A stretch of DNA of 64,000 bases from Rhodococcoides fascians NBRC 12155 = LMG 3623 (lineage in GTDB: Bacteria > Actinomycetota > Actinomycetes > Mycobacteriales > Mycobacteriaceae). The notes beneath the pieces are model-generated. The model was not told the origin of the DNA. It was given only the letters and a program-made list of their open reading frames with translations, and made no database searches. Positions 17,460-29,074 of this stretch are shown here, piece after piece; the first letter of the stretch is position 1; each line of letters opens with the position of its first letter. A program made the translations under genes and the position numbers. The DNA is taken from contig NZ_BCWW01000001.1 in the NCBI RefSeq assembly GCF_001894785.1, forward strand, positions 806,001 through 870,000, given 5' to 3'.

Positions 17460-19829
17460 TCATCCCTCGCGAGTGACGGCCGCCAACACTGCGGTCAGCA
17501 CTCGAACGGCACCCTCTTTGTCCAGGGGGTCGTTACCGTTTCCGCATTTCGGTGATTGCACACAGGACGGGCAACCGGTCTGACATTCGCAGGAGACGAT
17601 CGCGTCCTTGGTGGCGGCGAGCCAGTCGGCGATGGCCACGTGTCCGCGGTCTGCGAAACCCGCTCCGCCGTCGTATCCGTCGTAAACGAAGACGGTCGGG
17701 AGCCCGGTGTCGGGGTGTAATGCCGTCGACACTCCACCGATGTCCCATCGATCGCAGGTCGCGACCAACGGCAGCAAGCCGATGGCGGCGTGCTCGGCGG
17801 CATGCAGTGATCCGGGGAATCGCTCGAACGGAACACCGCTGTGCTCCAACAACTCCGGGGTGATGGTGTACATGACGGCGCGGGTGTCGAGGGTCTGGGC
17901 CGGCATGTCGAGTTCGATGGAATCGAGGACCTCTCCCGACGGGAGGCGTCGAAGATATCCCACCACCTGATGGGTGACGTTCACCTGCACCAGCGCGACG
18001 CGGACCTCGCCGTAGTCGACGGATTCGTGCACCGCCGTGATGGCGATGTCGGTGATCTCGCGGGCCGAGGTGTTCCACTCGGGTTGTTCGGCATGCACCA
18101 GCGCGAGGCCGGCCTCGAGATCGAGCTCGTCGACCACGAAGGACTCGCCCTGATGAATGTGCACCGCACCGGGATGTGCAGTGGCAGGGGCACGTCCGCC
18201 GTCGACTGTGCCGAGCATGCGGCCGGACTCGCCGTCGACGATGGCGACCTGCACGCCCGTGCCGCCGCGAATGTTGACCGCACCGTGTGGAGACAGCTGC
18301 TGCCCCTCGGGGGTGATGAACCACCCGTGAGGACGCTTACGCACGTAGCCCTTCAGCTCGAGCTCTTCGAGTACCGATTCCGCGCTCAACGCCTCGGCCT
18401 CGGCTAGGGTGATCGGTAGTTCGACTGCAGCGCAAAGTAATTGGGGAGCAAGAATATACGGATTGGTCGGGTCGGTGACGGTTGCCTCGACCGGCTTGTC
18501 CAGCAGGGCCGCCGGGTGATGCACCAAGTAGGTATCCAACGGATCGTCGCGCGCGACGAGTACCAGTAGTGAGCCCTCCCCGCGTCGTCCGGCACGCCCA
18601 CCCTGCTGCCAGAACGAGGCGACGGTGCCCGGGAAACCGGCGACGATCACCGCGTCCAGACCGGCGATGTCGACGCCGAGTTCGAGGGCGTTGGTGGTGG
18701 CCACTCCCAGCAGGGTGCCGTCGGAGAGGTCGCGTTCGAGTTTGCGACGATCCTCGGCCAAATAGCCTGCGCGATAAGCGGCGACGCGTCGGACCAGTTG
18801 CGGATCGACGTCGGCGAGAATTCTCTGGGTCCCCAACGCAGTGACTTCGGCTCCGCGCCTGGACCGTACGAACGCGAGTGTCCGTGCACCCTCGATCAAC
18901 AGATCCGCCATGATGCGCGACGCCTCGGCCCCCGCCGATTTGCGTACCGGCGCACCGTTCTCGCCGGTGATCTCCTTGAGCAGCGGCGGTTCCCAGAGTG
19001 CGACGGTACGCGCTCCGTGGGGCGAGCCGTCTTCGGTGATCTCCTCGCAGGGCGCTCCGATGAGTCGACTGGCTGCGCGTCCCGGCTCCGAGGTGGTGGC
19101 ACTGGCGAGAACGAACACTGGAGACGCTCCGTAGCGCGCGCAGAGGCGTCGCAACCGACGGAGTACCAGGGCGACGTTGGAGCCGAAAACACCACGGTAG
19201 TAATGGCATTCGTCGACTACCACGTAGCGCAGGTTGCGCAGGAAACGCGACCATCGTTCGTGCGCACCGAGAATGCCTACATGCAACATGTCGGGATTGG
19301 TGAAGATCCAGCGCGCATTGGTTCTGGCCCACTGCCGAATCTCGATCGGGGTATCGCCGTCGTACGAGCTGGGAAACACCTCGGCGAGATCGTCTGACAG
19401 CGAACGTAACTCGTCGGTGATCGAGATGGTGGTGCGTAACTGATCGGCTCCGAGGGCCTTGGTCGGTGCGAGATACAGAGCCGTCGCCCGGGCGTCGGCG
19501 GCCAGCGTCGTCAGGATGGGCAGCTGATAGGCCAACGATTTGCCCGACGCGGTACTCGTCGAGAGCACCACATGACTGCCCTCGGCGGCGAGCGTCGCGG
19601 CCCGGGCCTGATGCGTCCACGGTTGTGCGATGCCCCGAGAGGTGATCACCTGCACCACTTCCGGGCCGACCCACGACGGCCATGGTGCAAAGCTGGACGA
19701 TCGAGCCGGCAACTCGGCGACGTGCGTGACGGGGCCGTCGTCGGCGGGGGTACCGGCCAACACTCGATCCAGCAGCCGCTGCCCGTAACTCCGGACATCC
19801 GCACCGTCGTGCGGATGCTTCTCGCTCAC
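17460..19829 (-). CDS. DEAD/DEAH-box helicase with zinc-binding DUF1998 domain
   Basis: Superfamily 2 helicase of the YprA/MrfA type, 789 residues, equivalent to Rv3649. It has an N-terminal Q-like region ([10 protein letters not shown]), Walker A-like TSTASGKS (91-98), box [11 protein letters not shown], motif III SATTSEP, and the C-terminal helicase part [14 protein letters not shown] and [12 protein letters not shown]. The C-terminus carries a cysteine cluster ([20 protein letters not shown]) expected to bind zinc. Bacillus MrfA excises mitomycin lesions, so DNA repair is a fair inference here. It begins with GTG and is divergent from cspA. Confidence 0.88.
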   Translation of the reverse strand: MSEKHPHDGADVRSYGQRLLDRVLAGTPADDGPVTHVAELPARSSSFAPWPSWVGPEVVQVITSRGIAQPWTHQARAATLAAEGSHVVLSTSTASGKSLAYQLPILTTLAADARATALYLAPTKALGADQLRTTISITDELRSLSDDLAEVFPSSYDGDTPIEIRQWARTNARWIFTNPDMLHVGILGAHERWSRFLRNLRYVVVDECHYYRGVFGSNVALVLRRLRRLCARYGASPVFVLASATTSEPGRAASRLIGAPCEEITEDGSPHGARTVALWEPPLLKEITGENGAPVRKSAGAEASRIMADLLIEGARTLAFVRSRRGAEVTALGTQRILADVDPQLVRRVAAYRAGYLAEDRRKLERDLSDGTLLGVATTNALELGVDIAGLDAVIVAGFPGTVASFWQQGGRAGRRGEGSLLVLVARDDPLDTYLVHHPAALLDKPVEATVTDPTNPYILAPQLLCAAVELPITLAEAEALSAESVLEELELKGYVRKRPHGWFITPEGQQLSPHGAVNIRGGTGVQVAIVDGESGRMLGTVDGGRAPATAHPGAVHIHQGESFVVDELDLEAGLALVHAEQPEWNTSAREITDIAITAVHESVDYGEVRVALVQVNVTHQVVGYLRRLPSGEVLDSIELDMPAQTLDTRAVMYTITPELLEHSGVPFERFPGSLHAAEHAAIGLLPLVATCDRWDIGGVSTALHPDTGLPTVFVYDGYDGGAGFADRGHVAIADWLAATKDAIVSCECQTGCPSCVQSPKCGNGNDPLDKEGAVRVLTAVLAAVTREG

Positions 19830-20265
19830 TGCCGGTCTCCATACATTCGTTCGATCTACTGGCCGCCCATTCGGGCTTACTGGGTCGTTCCGCAGGCTCC
19901 ACTCCTGCCTAGGCGCGACCTGGGGTCCTCATGCTATCGCGGACCCGAAACGAGCGGCTCGAGCCCTGGTGAGAGCCGCATTCCACCCGTCCGGCGTTGT
20001 GTGTTGTTACAAGACGGGCAATTTGTTCGAAAAGGGTCGGTTTTCGACTGTTGCGAACGCGGAGTTCATGGTTCACTTGACGCGGTCGCAGCTTCTGTGT
20101 TCGTTCTACGCTTCGCAGGATCTTATGTTGCGGGCGCGGTACTGGGAGAGCTCGTCCATCAGGGGGAATCCTGAGGGGGATTCGTACAAGTGCAGCGGTC
20201 GGAACCGGCCCGATGGATCGAAAGTGCGCTCCATCGAATCCGGTGTTAGAAAGAGAAGGAAAAGC
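19830..20265. other. Divergent control region and cspA leader
   Basis: About 435 bases without a credible gene between the helicase start and cspA. Cold-shock genes usually have a long structured 5' leader, and the space is enough for that plus the helicase promoter. No individual promoter could be assigned with confidence. Confidence 0.5.
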
Positions 20266-20469
20266 ATGGCACAGGGAACTGTGAAGTGGTTCAACGCCGA
20301 AAAGGGCTTTGGATTCATCGCACCAGAAGACGGCTCCGCTGACGTTTTCGTTCACTACTCCGAGATCCAGGGCAGCGGCTTCCGCACCCTCGAGGAGAAC
20401 CAGCGCGTCGAGTTCGAGGTCGGCCAGGGCACCAAGGGTCCTCAGGCAACGGGCGTTCGCGCAGTCTGA
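20266..20469 (+). CDS. cspA: Cold shock protein CspA
   Basis: A 67-residue single cold-shock domain that binds single-stranded RNA and DNA and acts as an RNA chaperone. RNP-1 is KGFGFIAP and RNP-2 is VFVHYS, and the N-terminus [14 protein letters not shown] is that of the actinobacterial CspA family (Rv3648c). The start is fixed by family length and the AGAGAAGGAAA site before the ATG. A strong hairpin terminator follows within 30 nt, so it is transcribed alone. Confidence 0.97.
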   Translation: MAQGTVKWFNAEKGFGFIAPEDGSADVFVHYSEIQGSGFRTLEENQRVEFEVGQGTKGPQATGVRAV

Positions 20470-20497
20470 TTCTTTTCTCTTCGGAGACGAGAACCTT

Positions 20498-20550
20498 CAT
20501 CCCCCTTTCTCGATCGGCCGTGAAAAGCCGTTCGAGAAAGGGGGATGTTT
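20498..20550 (+). terminator. Terminator of cspA
   Basis: A 16-bp stem (20498-20513 with 20532-20547) is extended inside by a CGGC/GCCG pairing around CGTGAAAA. TTT and a T-rich stretch follow, giving a near-standard intrinsic terminator 28 nt after cspA. Confidence 0.9.
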
Positions 20551-20620
20551 CGTTCGTGGCGAACCACCAGGAAGAGTCGAAAGCAGTGTCTGCCGGTGTC
20601 GATGTCCTAATGTCCATGCT

Positions 20621-21208
20621 GTGAACCAGCTGTCCTTCTTCTCTGCCGAGTCGTTGCCGCCCGCGGTGACCGATCTCAGCGGACTGCTGGCTGCCACCGG
20701 CCATGTCGTCACGTCCTCGGGATCGGCACGCATCTCTGTCGTCGTCGACGCGCAGTGGCGAGCCGATGCCATTGCCGAGTTGATCGAACAGTGTGGTCTG
20801 TCGGCAGAGCTGGGGCGGTCCGAAGAAGACCGTCCTCTCGTGCGCACCGCGTCGGTTCCGGAACTGTCCGCGTTGGCGTCGTTGTGGACCAAGGGCGCGG
20901 TGAAGGCCGTGCCTCCCGGGTGGGTGCCCGGTTCTCGGGAGTTGCGGGCATGGGTGCTCGCGTCGGGGCGTCCCGAGGCGGAGGGGGAACGCTACGTACT
21001 CGGCCTCGATCCGCACGCGCCGGAGACTCATGCGGTCCTCGCTCAATCGTTGATGCGCGCGGGCATCGCGCCGACTCTGATCGGCACCCGCGGGTCCAAT
21101 CCCGGCCTTCGAATCACCGGCCGACGTCGGCTGTTGCGCCTCACCGAGAACGTCGGCGAGGCTCCTGCGAATGTGGACGCACGTACCAATTGGCCCCACG
21201 CTGAGTAG
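20621..21208 (+). CDS. Conserved actinobacterial protein, Rv3647c family
   Basis: A 195-residue soluble protein of unknown function found between cspA and topA in mycobacteria and relatives. The start is the GTG at 20621 (MNQLSFFSAESLPP), which matches the family's length; the frame is open further upstream across the cspA terminator but has no usable start there. No membrane segment or known catalytic motif is seen. A basic segment ITGRRRLLRL near the end could contact nucleic acid, which would suit its neighbours, but that is speculation. Confidence 0.8.
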   Translation: MNQLSFFSAESLPPAVTDLSGLLAATGHVVTSSGSARISVVVDAQWRADAIAELIEQCGLSAELGRSEEDRPLVRTASVPELSALASLWTKGAVKAVPPGWVPGSRELRAWVLASGRPEAEGERYVLGLDPHAPETHAVLAQSLMRAGIAPTLIGTRGSNPGLRITGRRRLLRLTENVGEAPANVDARTNWPHAE

Positions 21209-21317
21209 GAAGATGAATGACTGATCTGCGAGTATTTGCTCGACGTATGTCAGTCTGTTAGGAGTGGGGCAGGCAAATCTGCTTGTGAAAACGCACTAGG
21301 GAAGGTTCGGCAGCAAG

Positions 21318-24323
<3,006 letters not shown>

Positions 24324-24327
24324 CTCT

Positions 24328-24383
24328 CGAACTCGAAGTTGTGGATGGAATCGGCAGCAATTACGCCCATAGCTTCGAGTTCG
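24328..24383. repeat. 11-bp inverted repeat after topA
   Basis: CGAACTCGAAG (24328-24338) and CTTCGAGTTCG (24373-24383) are perfectly complementary with 34 bases between. This could be a weak terminator or a processing structure between topA and the next gene; the long loop makes either uncertain. Confidence 0.4.
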
Positions 24384-24441
24384 GCACTGTCCGGGAACAG
24401 TGCGCCGGGAACAGTCGGTCCCAACCGTTAGGGTTGCCAGC

Positions 24442-25629
24442 ATGGCGGGTGTGTTCGATCGTTTGGTCGGTCAGGAAGATGTCGAGGCCGATCTGACGGC
24501 TGCAGCGGTGGCTGCTCGTACGGGCGTCGACTCGTCGGCGATGACGCATTCGTGGCTCTTCACCGGCCCTCCCGGGTCCGGGCGTTCCATCGCCGCCCTG
24601 TGCTTCGCTGCGGCGTTGCAGTGCACCACCGAGGGCACTCCGGGGTGTGGGCATTGTCAGGCGTGTTCGACGACGATGGCAGGCACTCACGGCGATGTGC
24701 GACGCGTCATCCCGGAGGGTCTGAGCATCAGTACCAAGGAGATGCGAGACATCGTCTCGGTCGCGTCGCGTCGGCCGAGCACCGGTCTGTGGCAGGTGGT
24801 CGTCGTCGAGGATGCCGATCGACTCACCGAGGGTGCCGGAAACGTGCTGCTCAAGGTCGTCGAGGAGCCGCCCGCTCGGACGGTGTTCCTGTTGTGCGCT
24901 CCGTCGGTCGATCCGCAGGACATCTCGGTGACGCTGCGCTCGCGCTGCCGGCACGTCTCGTTGGTGACGCCCACAGTTCCGGCCATCGCGCAGGTGCTGC
25001 AGACCCGCGACAAGCTCGACGCCGAGACGGCGGAATGGGCCGCGTCGATCAGCGGCGGCCATGTGGGCAGAGCACGCCGACTCGCGACCGACGAGGACGC
25101 GCGGGCGCGACGCAAGCGGGCACTTGCCCTGGCGTCGGCCGCGGCCCGTCCCAATCAGGCGTACCTCGCAGCCGAGGAACTGGTGAAGGCCGCCGAGGAC
25201 GAGGCCAAGGAAATGAGTGCCACTCGTGACGAGGCCGAGACCGAGGAGTTGCGCACGGCCCTCGGAGCCGGAGGCACAGGTAAGGGCGCAGCCGGAGCAT
25301 TGCGTGGCTCGGCCGGAGTGCTGAAGGACCTGGAGAAGCGGCAGAAGTCTCGCGCCACCAGAACCGGCCGCGACTCGCTCGACCGCGCGTTGATGGACCT
25401 GGTGGGCCTGTACCGCGACGCGCTCGCGCGTTCGTACGGCTCGACCGCGACGGCTACGCACCCCGACATGGCCGAGCAGGTCGAGCGAATGGCGAAAGCC
25501 GTACCGCCCGAGGCTCTGCTGAAAAGCATCGAGGCGATCCTCGAATGCCGAGAGTCGTTGGCTGTCAACGCAAAACCGAAATTTGCCATCTATGCGATGG
25601 TGGCGACGCTCGGCGACGTGCTGCGTTAG
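24442..25629 (+). CDS. holB: DNA polymerase III subunit delta prime (clamp loader)
   Basis: AAA+ clamp-loader subunit, 395 residues, equivalent to Rv3644c. The P-loop region at 42-49 reads GPPGSGRS, with arginine in place of the Walker lysine, consistent with a non-hydrolysing delta-prime role. A zinc module is formed by cysteines 61, 69, 72 and 75. The sensor region VVVVEDADRLTEGAGNVLLKVVEEPP and the SRC-like motif RSRCRH are present. ATG at 24442 starts the family sequence MAGVFDRLVGQ. In M. tuberculosis an adenylate cyclase gene lies between topA and this gene; here they are adjacent. Confidence 0.92.
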   Translation: MAGVFDRLVGQEDVEADLTAAAVAARTGVDSSAMTHSWLFTGPPGSGRSIAALCFAAALQCTTEGTPGCGHCQACSTTMAGTHGDVRRVIPEGLSISTKEMRDIVSVASRRPSTGLWQVVVVEDADRLTEGAGNVLLKVVEEPPARTVFLLCAPSVDPQDISVTLRSRCRHVSLVTPTVPAIAQVLQTRDKLDAETAEWAASISGGHVGRARRLATDEDARARRKRALALASAAARPNQAYLAAEELVKAAEDEAKEMSATRDEAETEELRTALGAGGTGKGAAGALRGSAGVLKDLEKRQKSRATRTGRDSLDRALMDLVGLYRDALARSYGSTATATHPDMAEQVERMAKAVPPEALLKSIEAILECRESLAVNAKPKFAIYAMVATLGDVLR

Positions 25630-26144
25630 TCCTTCGCTTTTTTCCGCGCTCGCGAAGCGCGAAGATTGGCGACATTGCCGCACGTCTTCACGTCGTGCCA
25701 GACGCCGCTGTTGTTGCGGGAGCGGTCGTAGAAGGCAGATCCGCATGCCTCGTTCTTGCATCGCTTGAGTCGTCGCCACGTGTCCGCTTGTTGGGCGAGA
25801 AGCACTTCGGACCACATCTTCGACGCGATGTAGTCGGCCCCGGTGCCGGTCGGCATCAGTCGTACGGTGCCGTCGTCGCCCGGTACGAGTTCTGCTCGGA
25901 CGGCCGGACGCGTGGGCAGGTCGCCGGCAATGGCCGCTTCGACATCCGAGCGCAGAGCTCGCAGCGTGGCCGCATCGTCGTCCGACAGCGTGGTCTCCCA
26001 TACGAGCGATGCTTCCTTCCCGTCCGCTAGGAGGTCGGGGAGGCCGTACGCGTCGATGGCTCGCGTGTTGAGCAGATTCTGAACCACCTGCAGTCCGTCG
26101 GGTGCCGGTGCGAGGTGAAAGCGCTCCGTCGGCGACTGTGACAT
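25626..26144 (-). CDS. CGNR zinc-finger transcription factor
   Basis: A 172-residue regulator with an N-terminal ABATE-type ligand-binding half and a C-terminal zinc finger. The finger reads CKNEACGSAFYD, then TCGNVANLRASRARK; the usual CGNR is CGNV here. The ATG at 26144 is favoured over one 60 nt upstream: a TATTGT minus-10 sits exactly 6 nt before it, and the upstream extension would cover that promoter. It is divergent from an SDR gene and probably controls it and itself. It overlaps the end of the delta-prime gene by 4 nt, tail to tail. Confidence 0.82.
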   Translation of the reverse strand: MSQSPTERFHLAPAPDGLQVVQNLLNTRAIDAYGLPDLLADGKEASLVWETTLSDDDAATLRALRSDVEAAIAGDLPTRPAVRAELVPGDDGTVRLMPTGTGADYIASKMWSEVLLAQQADTWRRLKRCKNEACGSAFYDRSRNNSGVWHDVKTCGNVANLRASRARKKAKD

Positions 26145-26150
26145 AAGTGA

Positions 26151-26179
26151 ACAATATTTGACTATGTCGGACTGGTCAA
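26151..26179 (-). promoter_or_regulatory. Leaderless promoter of the CGNR regulator with dyad
   Basis: Read on the minus strand: TTGACC, 17 nt, TATTGT, 6 nt, ATG. The spacing predicts transcription starting at the start codon. The inverted pair TTGAC/GTCAA (26158-26162 and 26175-26179) lies within this promoter and is a candidate operator. Confidence 0.6.
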
Positions 26180-26231
26180 CTACTACTGACAGAGTCAAAA
26201 GCATTTAACATCTGTCGTAAGGGTGAGTTCG

Positions 26232-26927
26232 ATGGTGTCTGTTTCGGGAGCAACGGTATTGGTGACCGGCGGTCAGCGCGGTCTGGGCAAGGCGACGGTC
26301 GACGCATTGCTCGAGCGTGGGGCAACGAAGGTGTACGCGACTGCGAGGAGCCCGCGAGAGGACTCGGATCCTCGGGTGGTTCCCGTTGCTCTCGATGTCA
26401 CCGACGCGGATTCCGTTGCCGCACTTGCCGATATCGCATCCGATGTGTCGATCGTCTTCAACAACGCCGGCGCTCCCGGAACGACACCGTTGCTGACGAC
26501 GTCGATCGACGACATTCGCGCGGTGTTCGAGACCAATGTCTTCGGCGCGCTGCGAATCGCGCAAGAATTCGCTCCGATACTGAAGGCAAACGGCGGCGGG
26601 GCGTTGGTCGACATTCACTCGGTGCTGTCGTGGCTCGGCGGTGCAGGTGCCTACGGGGCATCGAAGGCGGCGATCTGGTCGGCCACCAACTCGCTCCGGC
26701 TCGAGCTCGCACCGCAGGGAACCCTCGTTGTCGGGGTGCATCTCGGGTACACCGACACCGACATGATCGCCGAACTCGACGTCCCGAAGAACGACCCACG
26801 CGACGTGGTGCGCCAGGTGCTCGACGCCCTGGAGGCCGGGGAGACCGAAGTGCTCGCCGACGACCTGACCAGGCACGTCAAGACGATCCTCAGCGGGCCT
26901 GCGGAAGGACTCGGCCTCGCGGGCTGA
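26232..26927 (+). CDS. Short-chain dehydrogenase/reductase
   Basis: NAD(P)-dependent classical SDR of 231 residues. The cofactor motif is TGGQRGLG, the structural motif is NNAG, the catalytic serine is in VDIHSVLSW, and Tyr-Lys is in YGASK. An ATARS segment after the second strand suggests NADP preference. The ATG at 26232 follows AAGGGTGAG; a GTG 9 nt upstream is in frame. Substrate unknown. Its divergent CGNR neighbour is the likely regulator. Confidence 0.85.
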   Translation: MVSVSGATVLVTGGQRGLGKATVDALLERGATKVYATARSPREDSDPRVVPVALDVTDADSVAALADIASDVSIVFNNAGAPGTTPLLTTSIDDIRAVFETNVFGALRIAQEFAPILKANGGGALVDIHSVLSWLGGAGAYGASKAAIWSATNSLRLELAPQGTLVVGVHLGYTDTDMIAELDVPKNDPRDVVRQVLDALEAGETEVLADDLTRHVKTILSGPAEGLGLAG

Positions 26928-26993
26928 CCGTCAGGGAGGGCGATTTTCGTTTCGACCCGATGCTCCGTTAGACTCACCAACGCCGAAAGGCAC

Positions 26994-27066
26994 GCCGCCT
27001 TAGCTCAGTCGGTAGAGCATTTCACTCGTAATGAAAAGGTCAAGAGTTCGATTCTCTTAGGCGGCT
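26994..27066 (+). tRNA. tRNA-Thr (anticodon CGT)
   Basis: A complete cloverleaf of 73 nt. The acceptor stem pairs GCCGCCT with AGGCGGC, followed by discriminator T. The D arm contains AGCTCAGTCGGTAGAGC, the anticodon stem-loop TTTCA-CTCGTAA-TGAAA has CGT at 27027-27029, and the T arm is AAGAGTTCGATTCTCTT. CCA is not encoded. A TAGACT element at 26969-26974 is a plausible minus-10. An intrinsic terminator follows 8 nt later. Confidence 0.97.
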
Positions 27067-27073
27067 CAGACTC

Positions 27074-27109
27074 AGCCCCTCACCGATACAAATCTGTGAG
27101 GGGCTTTTT
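27074..27109 (+). terminator. Terminator of the tRNA-Thr gene
   Basis: AGCCCCTCAC (27074-27083) pairs with GTGAGGGGCT (27096-27105) around a 12-nt loop, followed by five T. Confidence 0.93.
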
Positions 27110-27191
27110 CGTATCCCGCTCCGGTGAGCATCGGACCCGTCAGCCTCGCGGACCCCGCGACATCCATCACCGAACGAACAGGAACACCCAC

Positions 27192-27410
27192 ATGATCGAC
27201 GCCGTCATTTTCACCAACTACTCCGACACCGAAACCCCCGTCCGAATCAGCACCATCGACGGACACCAGCATGTCGGCAAGATCGGGGCCGTGGACAACA
27301 ACGATGAGGACGGTGGCTTCATCACCGTCGCCCTCACCGAGGTCCCCACAGGGTCCCCCTACGTCACCGTCGTCATCGCTGTCGACGCGATCACCGCCAT
27401 CGAAAGCTGA
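27192..27410 (+). CDS. Small acidic protein of unknown function
   Basis: A 72-residue hydrophilic, acidic protein starting MIDAVIFTNYSDTETP and ending AITAIES. AGGAAC lies at suitable distance before the ATG. Alternating charged and beta-branched residues suggest a small beta-barrel (SH3- or Sm-like); no family is recognised. It sits just downstream of the tRNA terminator and 52 nt before the lipase start, so the two may share a transcript. Confidence 0.55.
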   Translation: MIDAVIFTNYSDTETPVRISTIDGHQHVGKIGAVDNNDEDGGFITVALTEVPTGSPYVTVVIAVDAITAIES

Positions 27411-27462
27411 ACCGCAGACACCCTGGCCTTCCGCACCACCGTCGACGGGCACACTGGACGAG

Positions 27463-28272
27463 GTGTTCGCCTCCCTCGCCCCGGCTCGTCGTCGTCTTAT
27501 GTACGTCGTACTCGCTCTCGTCCTGATCGGTCTCGTCGTAGCCGTGGCGGCCTTCGTCGCATCACGCCTCACGAGCGACCCCGTTGCGAGCGTCGACCAG
27601 TCCGTTCCCGGCCCGGTGCTGCTGGTCCCCGGGTTCGGCGGATCCACCGATGCTCTCGAGGTGCTCGCGGCGGAACTACGGGAGAACGGCCGCGACGCCA
27701 CCGTCGTGGCTCTGCCCGATGGTGGCGTCGGCGACCTGACCGCACAGGCGCAGACCCTGCGCGACGACGTCGACGCGGCTCTGACTCGGACGGGAGCGAC
27801 CTCGGTCGACGTCGTCGGGTACTCCGCCGGCGGGGTGGTGGCCCGGATCTGGGCCGCTGACCTGGGCGGTGCCGAGCAGGCTCGACGCATCGTGACCCTG
27901 GGCTCCCCGCACCACGGCACCCAGGTGGCGGGTCTGGCTGCCCAGGTCCTACCCGACCGGTGCCCGATCGCCTGCCAACAGCTGGCCCCGAACAGCTCCG
28001 TGCTGGCCGGCTTGAACTCGGGCGACGAGACGCCGGACGGGCCGCAGTGGGTGTCGATCTGGACCGAACTGGATCAGGTGGTGACCCCGCCGAACTCGGC
28101 CCAACTCGACGGCGCGATCGACATCCCCGTCCAGAGCGTGTGCGCGGACTCGGCCGTCGACCACGGAAACCTGCCCCGTGATCCTCTCGTCGGCGCGATG
28201 GTCTCGGCCCAGTTGGACGGCAGCTCTACCGTCGAGCTCGGCGCAGCCGACTGCAGCCGTCTCAGCTCGTGA
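27463..28272 (+). CDS. Membrane-anchored EstA-type lipase/alpha-beta hydrolase
   Basis: A 269-residue serine hydrolase of the class 2 lipase (EstA) group. With the GTG start at 27463, a short basic N-terminus (APARRRLM) precedes one hydrophobic helix, so the catalytic domain is outside the membrane. The oxyanion region is LVPGFGGS, the nucleophile elbow GYSAGG has Ser121, LGSPHHGT follows, and the catalytic histidine is in VDHGNLP, typical of EstA. Several cysteines could form disulfides. ATG at 27499 is an alternative start that shortens the basic arm. The 3' end overlaps the ABC permease gene by 11 nt on the other strand. Confidence 0.8.
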   Translation: MFASLAPARRRLMYVVLALVLIGLVVAVAAFVASRLTSDPVASVDQSVPGPVLLVPGFGGSTDALEVLAAELRENGRDATVVALPDGGVGDLTAQAQTLRDDVDAALTRTGATSVDVVGYSAGGVVARIWAADLGGAEQARRIVTLGSPHHGTQVAGLAAQVLPDRCPIACQQLAPNSSVLAGLNSGDETPDGPQWVSIWTELDQVVTPPNSAQLDGAIDIPVQSVCADSAVDHGNLPRDPLVGAMVSAQLDGSSTVELGAADCSRLSS

Positions 28273-29074
28273 TGTCCTTGGTCGTGAAATTCGCCCACGC
28301 GGCCCCCAGGAGCACGACGACGTAGACGCCCTGCAACCCGACGCCGCGCACCAGGTCCCGCGTCGGCACCGGGTCGCGGAAGAGATCGACGAAGGCCAGC
28401 CAGTACCGCGTCGGAAGGTACGGCGCGATGGCGTCGGCGGCGTCCAGCGTCAGCAGTAGCGAGCTGGCGATGAGGAAGGCCAACGCGCCCAGCGTCGCCG
28501 CGAGTGGCGAGTCGGTCAGGGTCGACAGGAACAGCCCCATAGCGGCAACTCCGAGCATCGACAGGGTCACGTAGAGCACGGCGATGACAGTGCGCACGGC
28601 GACCTGTTCGTCGGTCAGTACCGTGCCGGACACGCTCGAGACGCCGGCCAACGATGTGGTGTCGAACAGCGTCGTGCCGACGAAGTATGCGACGGCTGCC
28701 ACGATGACGACGGCCAGCAGCACGAACGCGGCCACCGAGATCAGCTTCGCGACCAACAGCTTCGTTCGTCCCACCGGGCGGGCCAGCAGGTAGCGGAGGG
28801 TGCCGGCCTGGGCCTCCCCGGCGACGGAATCGCCGGCGATGACCGACACCGCGACGGGCAGGAACAGCGGGAGCACGATGGCGAGAGCGGCGAGTGGGAA
28901 GAGCTGGCCGTTCGTGGTCACCGCGGACAGGAAGGCAGGTCCGTCGCCGGGGCGCGGACCGACGTCGGTGAGTGCCAGCAGGCCCGCGACGATGGTGGGC
29001 AGCAGGTTCAGCAGGAGGATGACGACCCAGGTGCGGGGTCGGCGAAGCATCGCGCGCAGTTCGACGCCGATCAT
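28262..29074 (-). CDS. ABC-2 type transporter permease
   Basis: A 270-residue integral membrane protein with six predicted hydrophobic segments. The cytoplasmic EAQAGTLRYLLARPVGRTKLLVAK motif after the second segment marks ABC-2 exporters, in two parts EAQAGTLRYLLARP and VGRTKLLVAK. It pairs with the ATPase encoded immediately upstream (ATGA overlap at 29071-29074). Substrate unknown. Last gene of the operon; its end runs 11 nt into the converging lipase gene. Confidence 0.87.
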   Translation of the reverse strand: MIGVELRAMLRRPRTWVVILLLNLLPTIVAGLLALTDVGPRPGDGPAFLSAVTTNGQLFPLAALAIVLPLFLPVAVSVIAGDSVAGEAQAGTLRYLLARPVGRTKLLVAKLISVAAFVLLAVVIVAAVAYFVGTTLFDTTSLAGVSSVSGTVLTDEQVAVRTVIAVLYVTLSMLGVAAMGLFLSTLTDSPLAATLGALAFLIASSLLLTLDAADAIAPYLPTRYWLAFVDLFRDPVPTRDLVRGVGLQGVYVVVLLGAAWANFTTKDITS

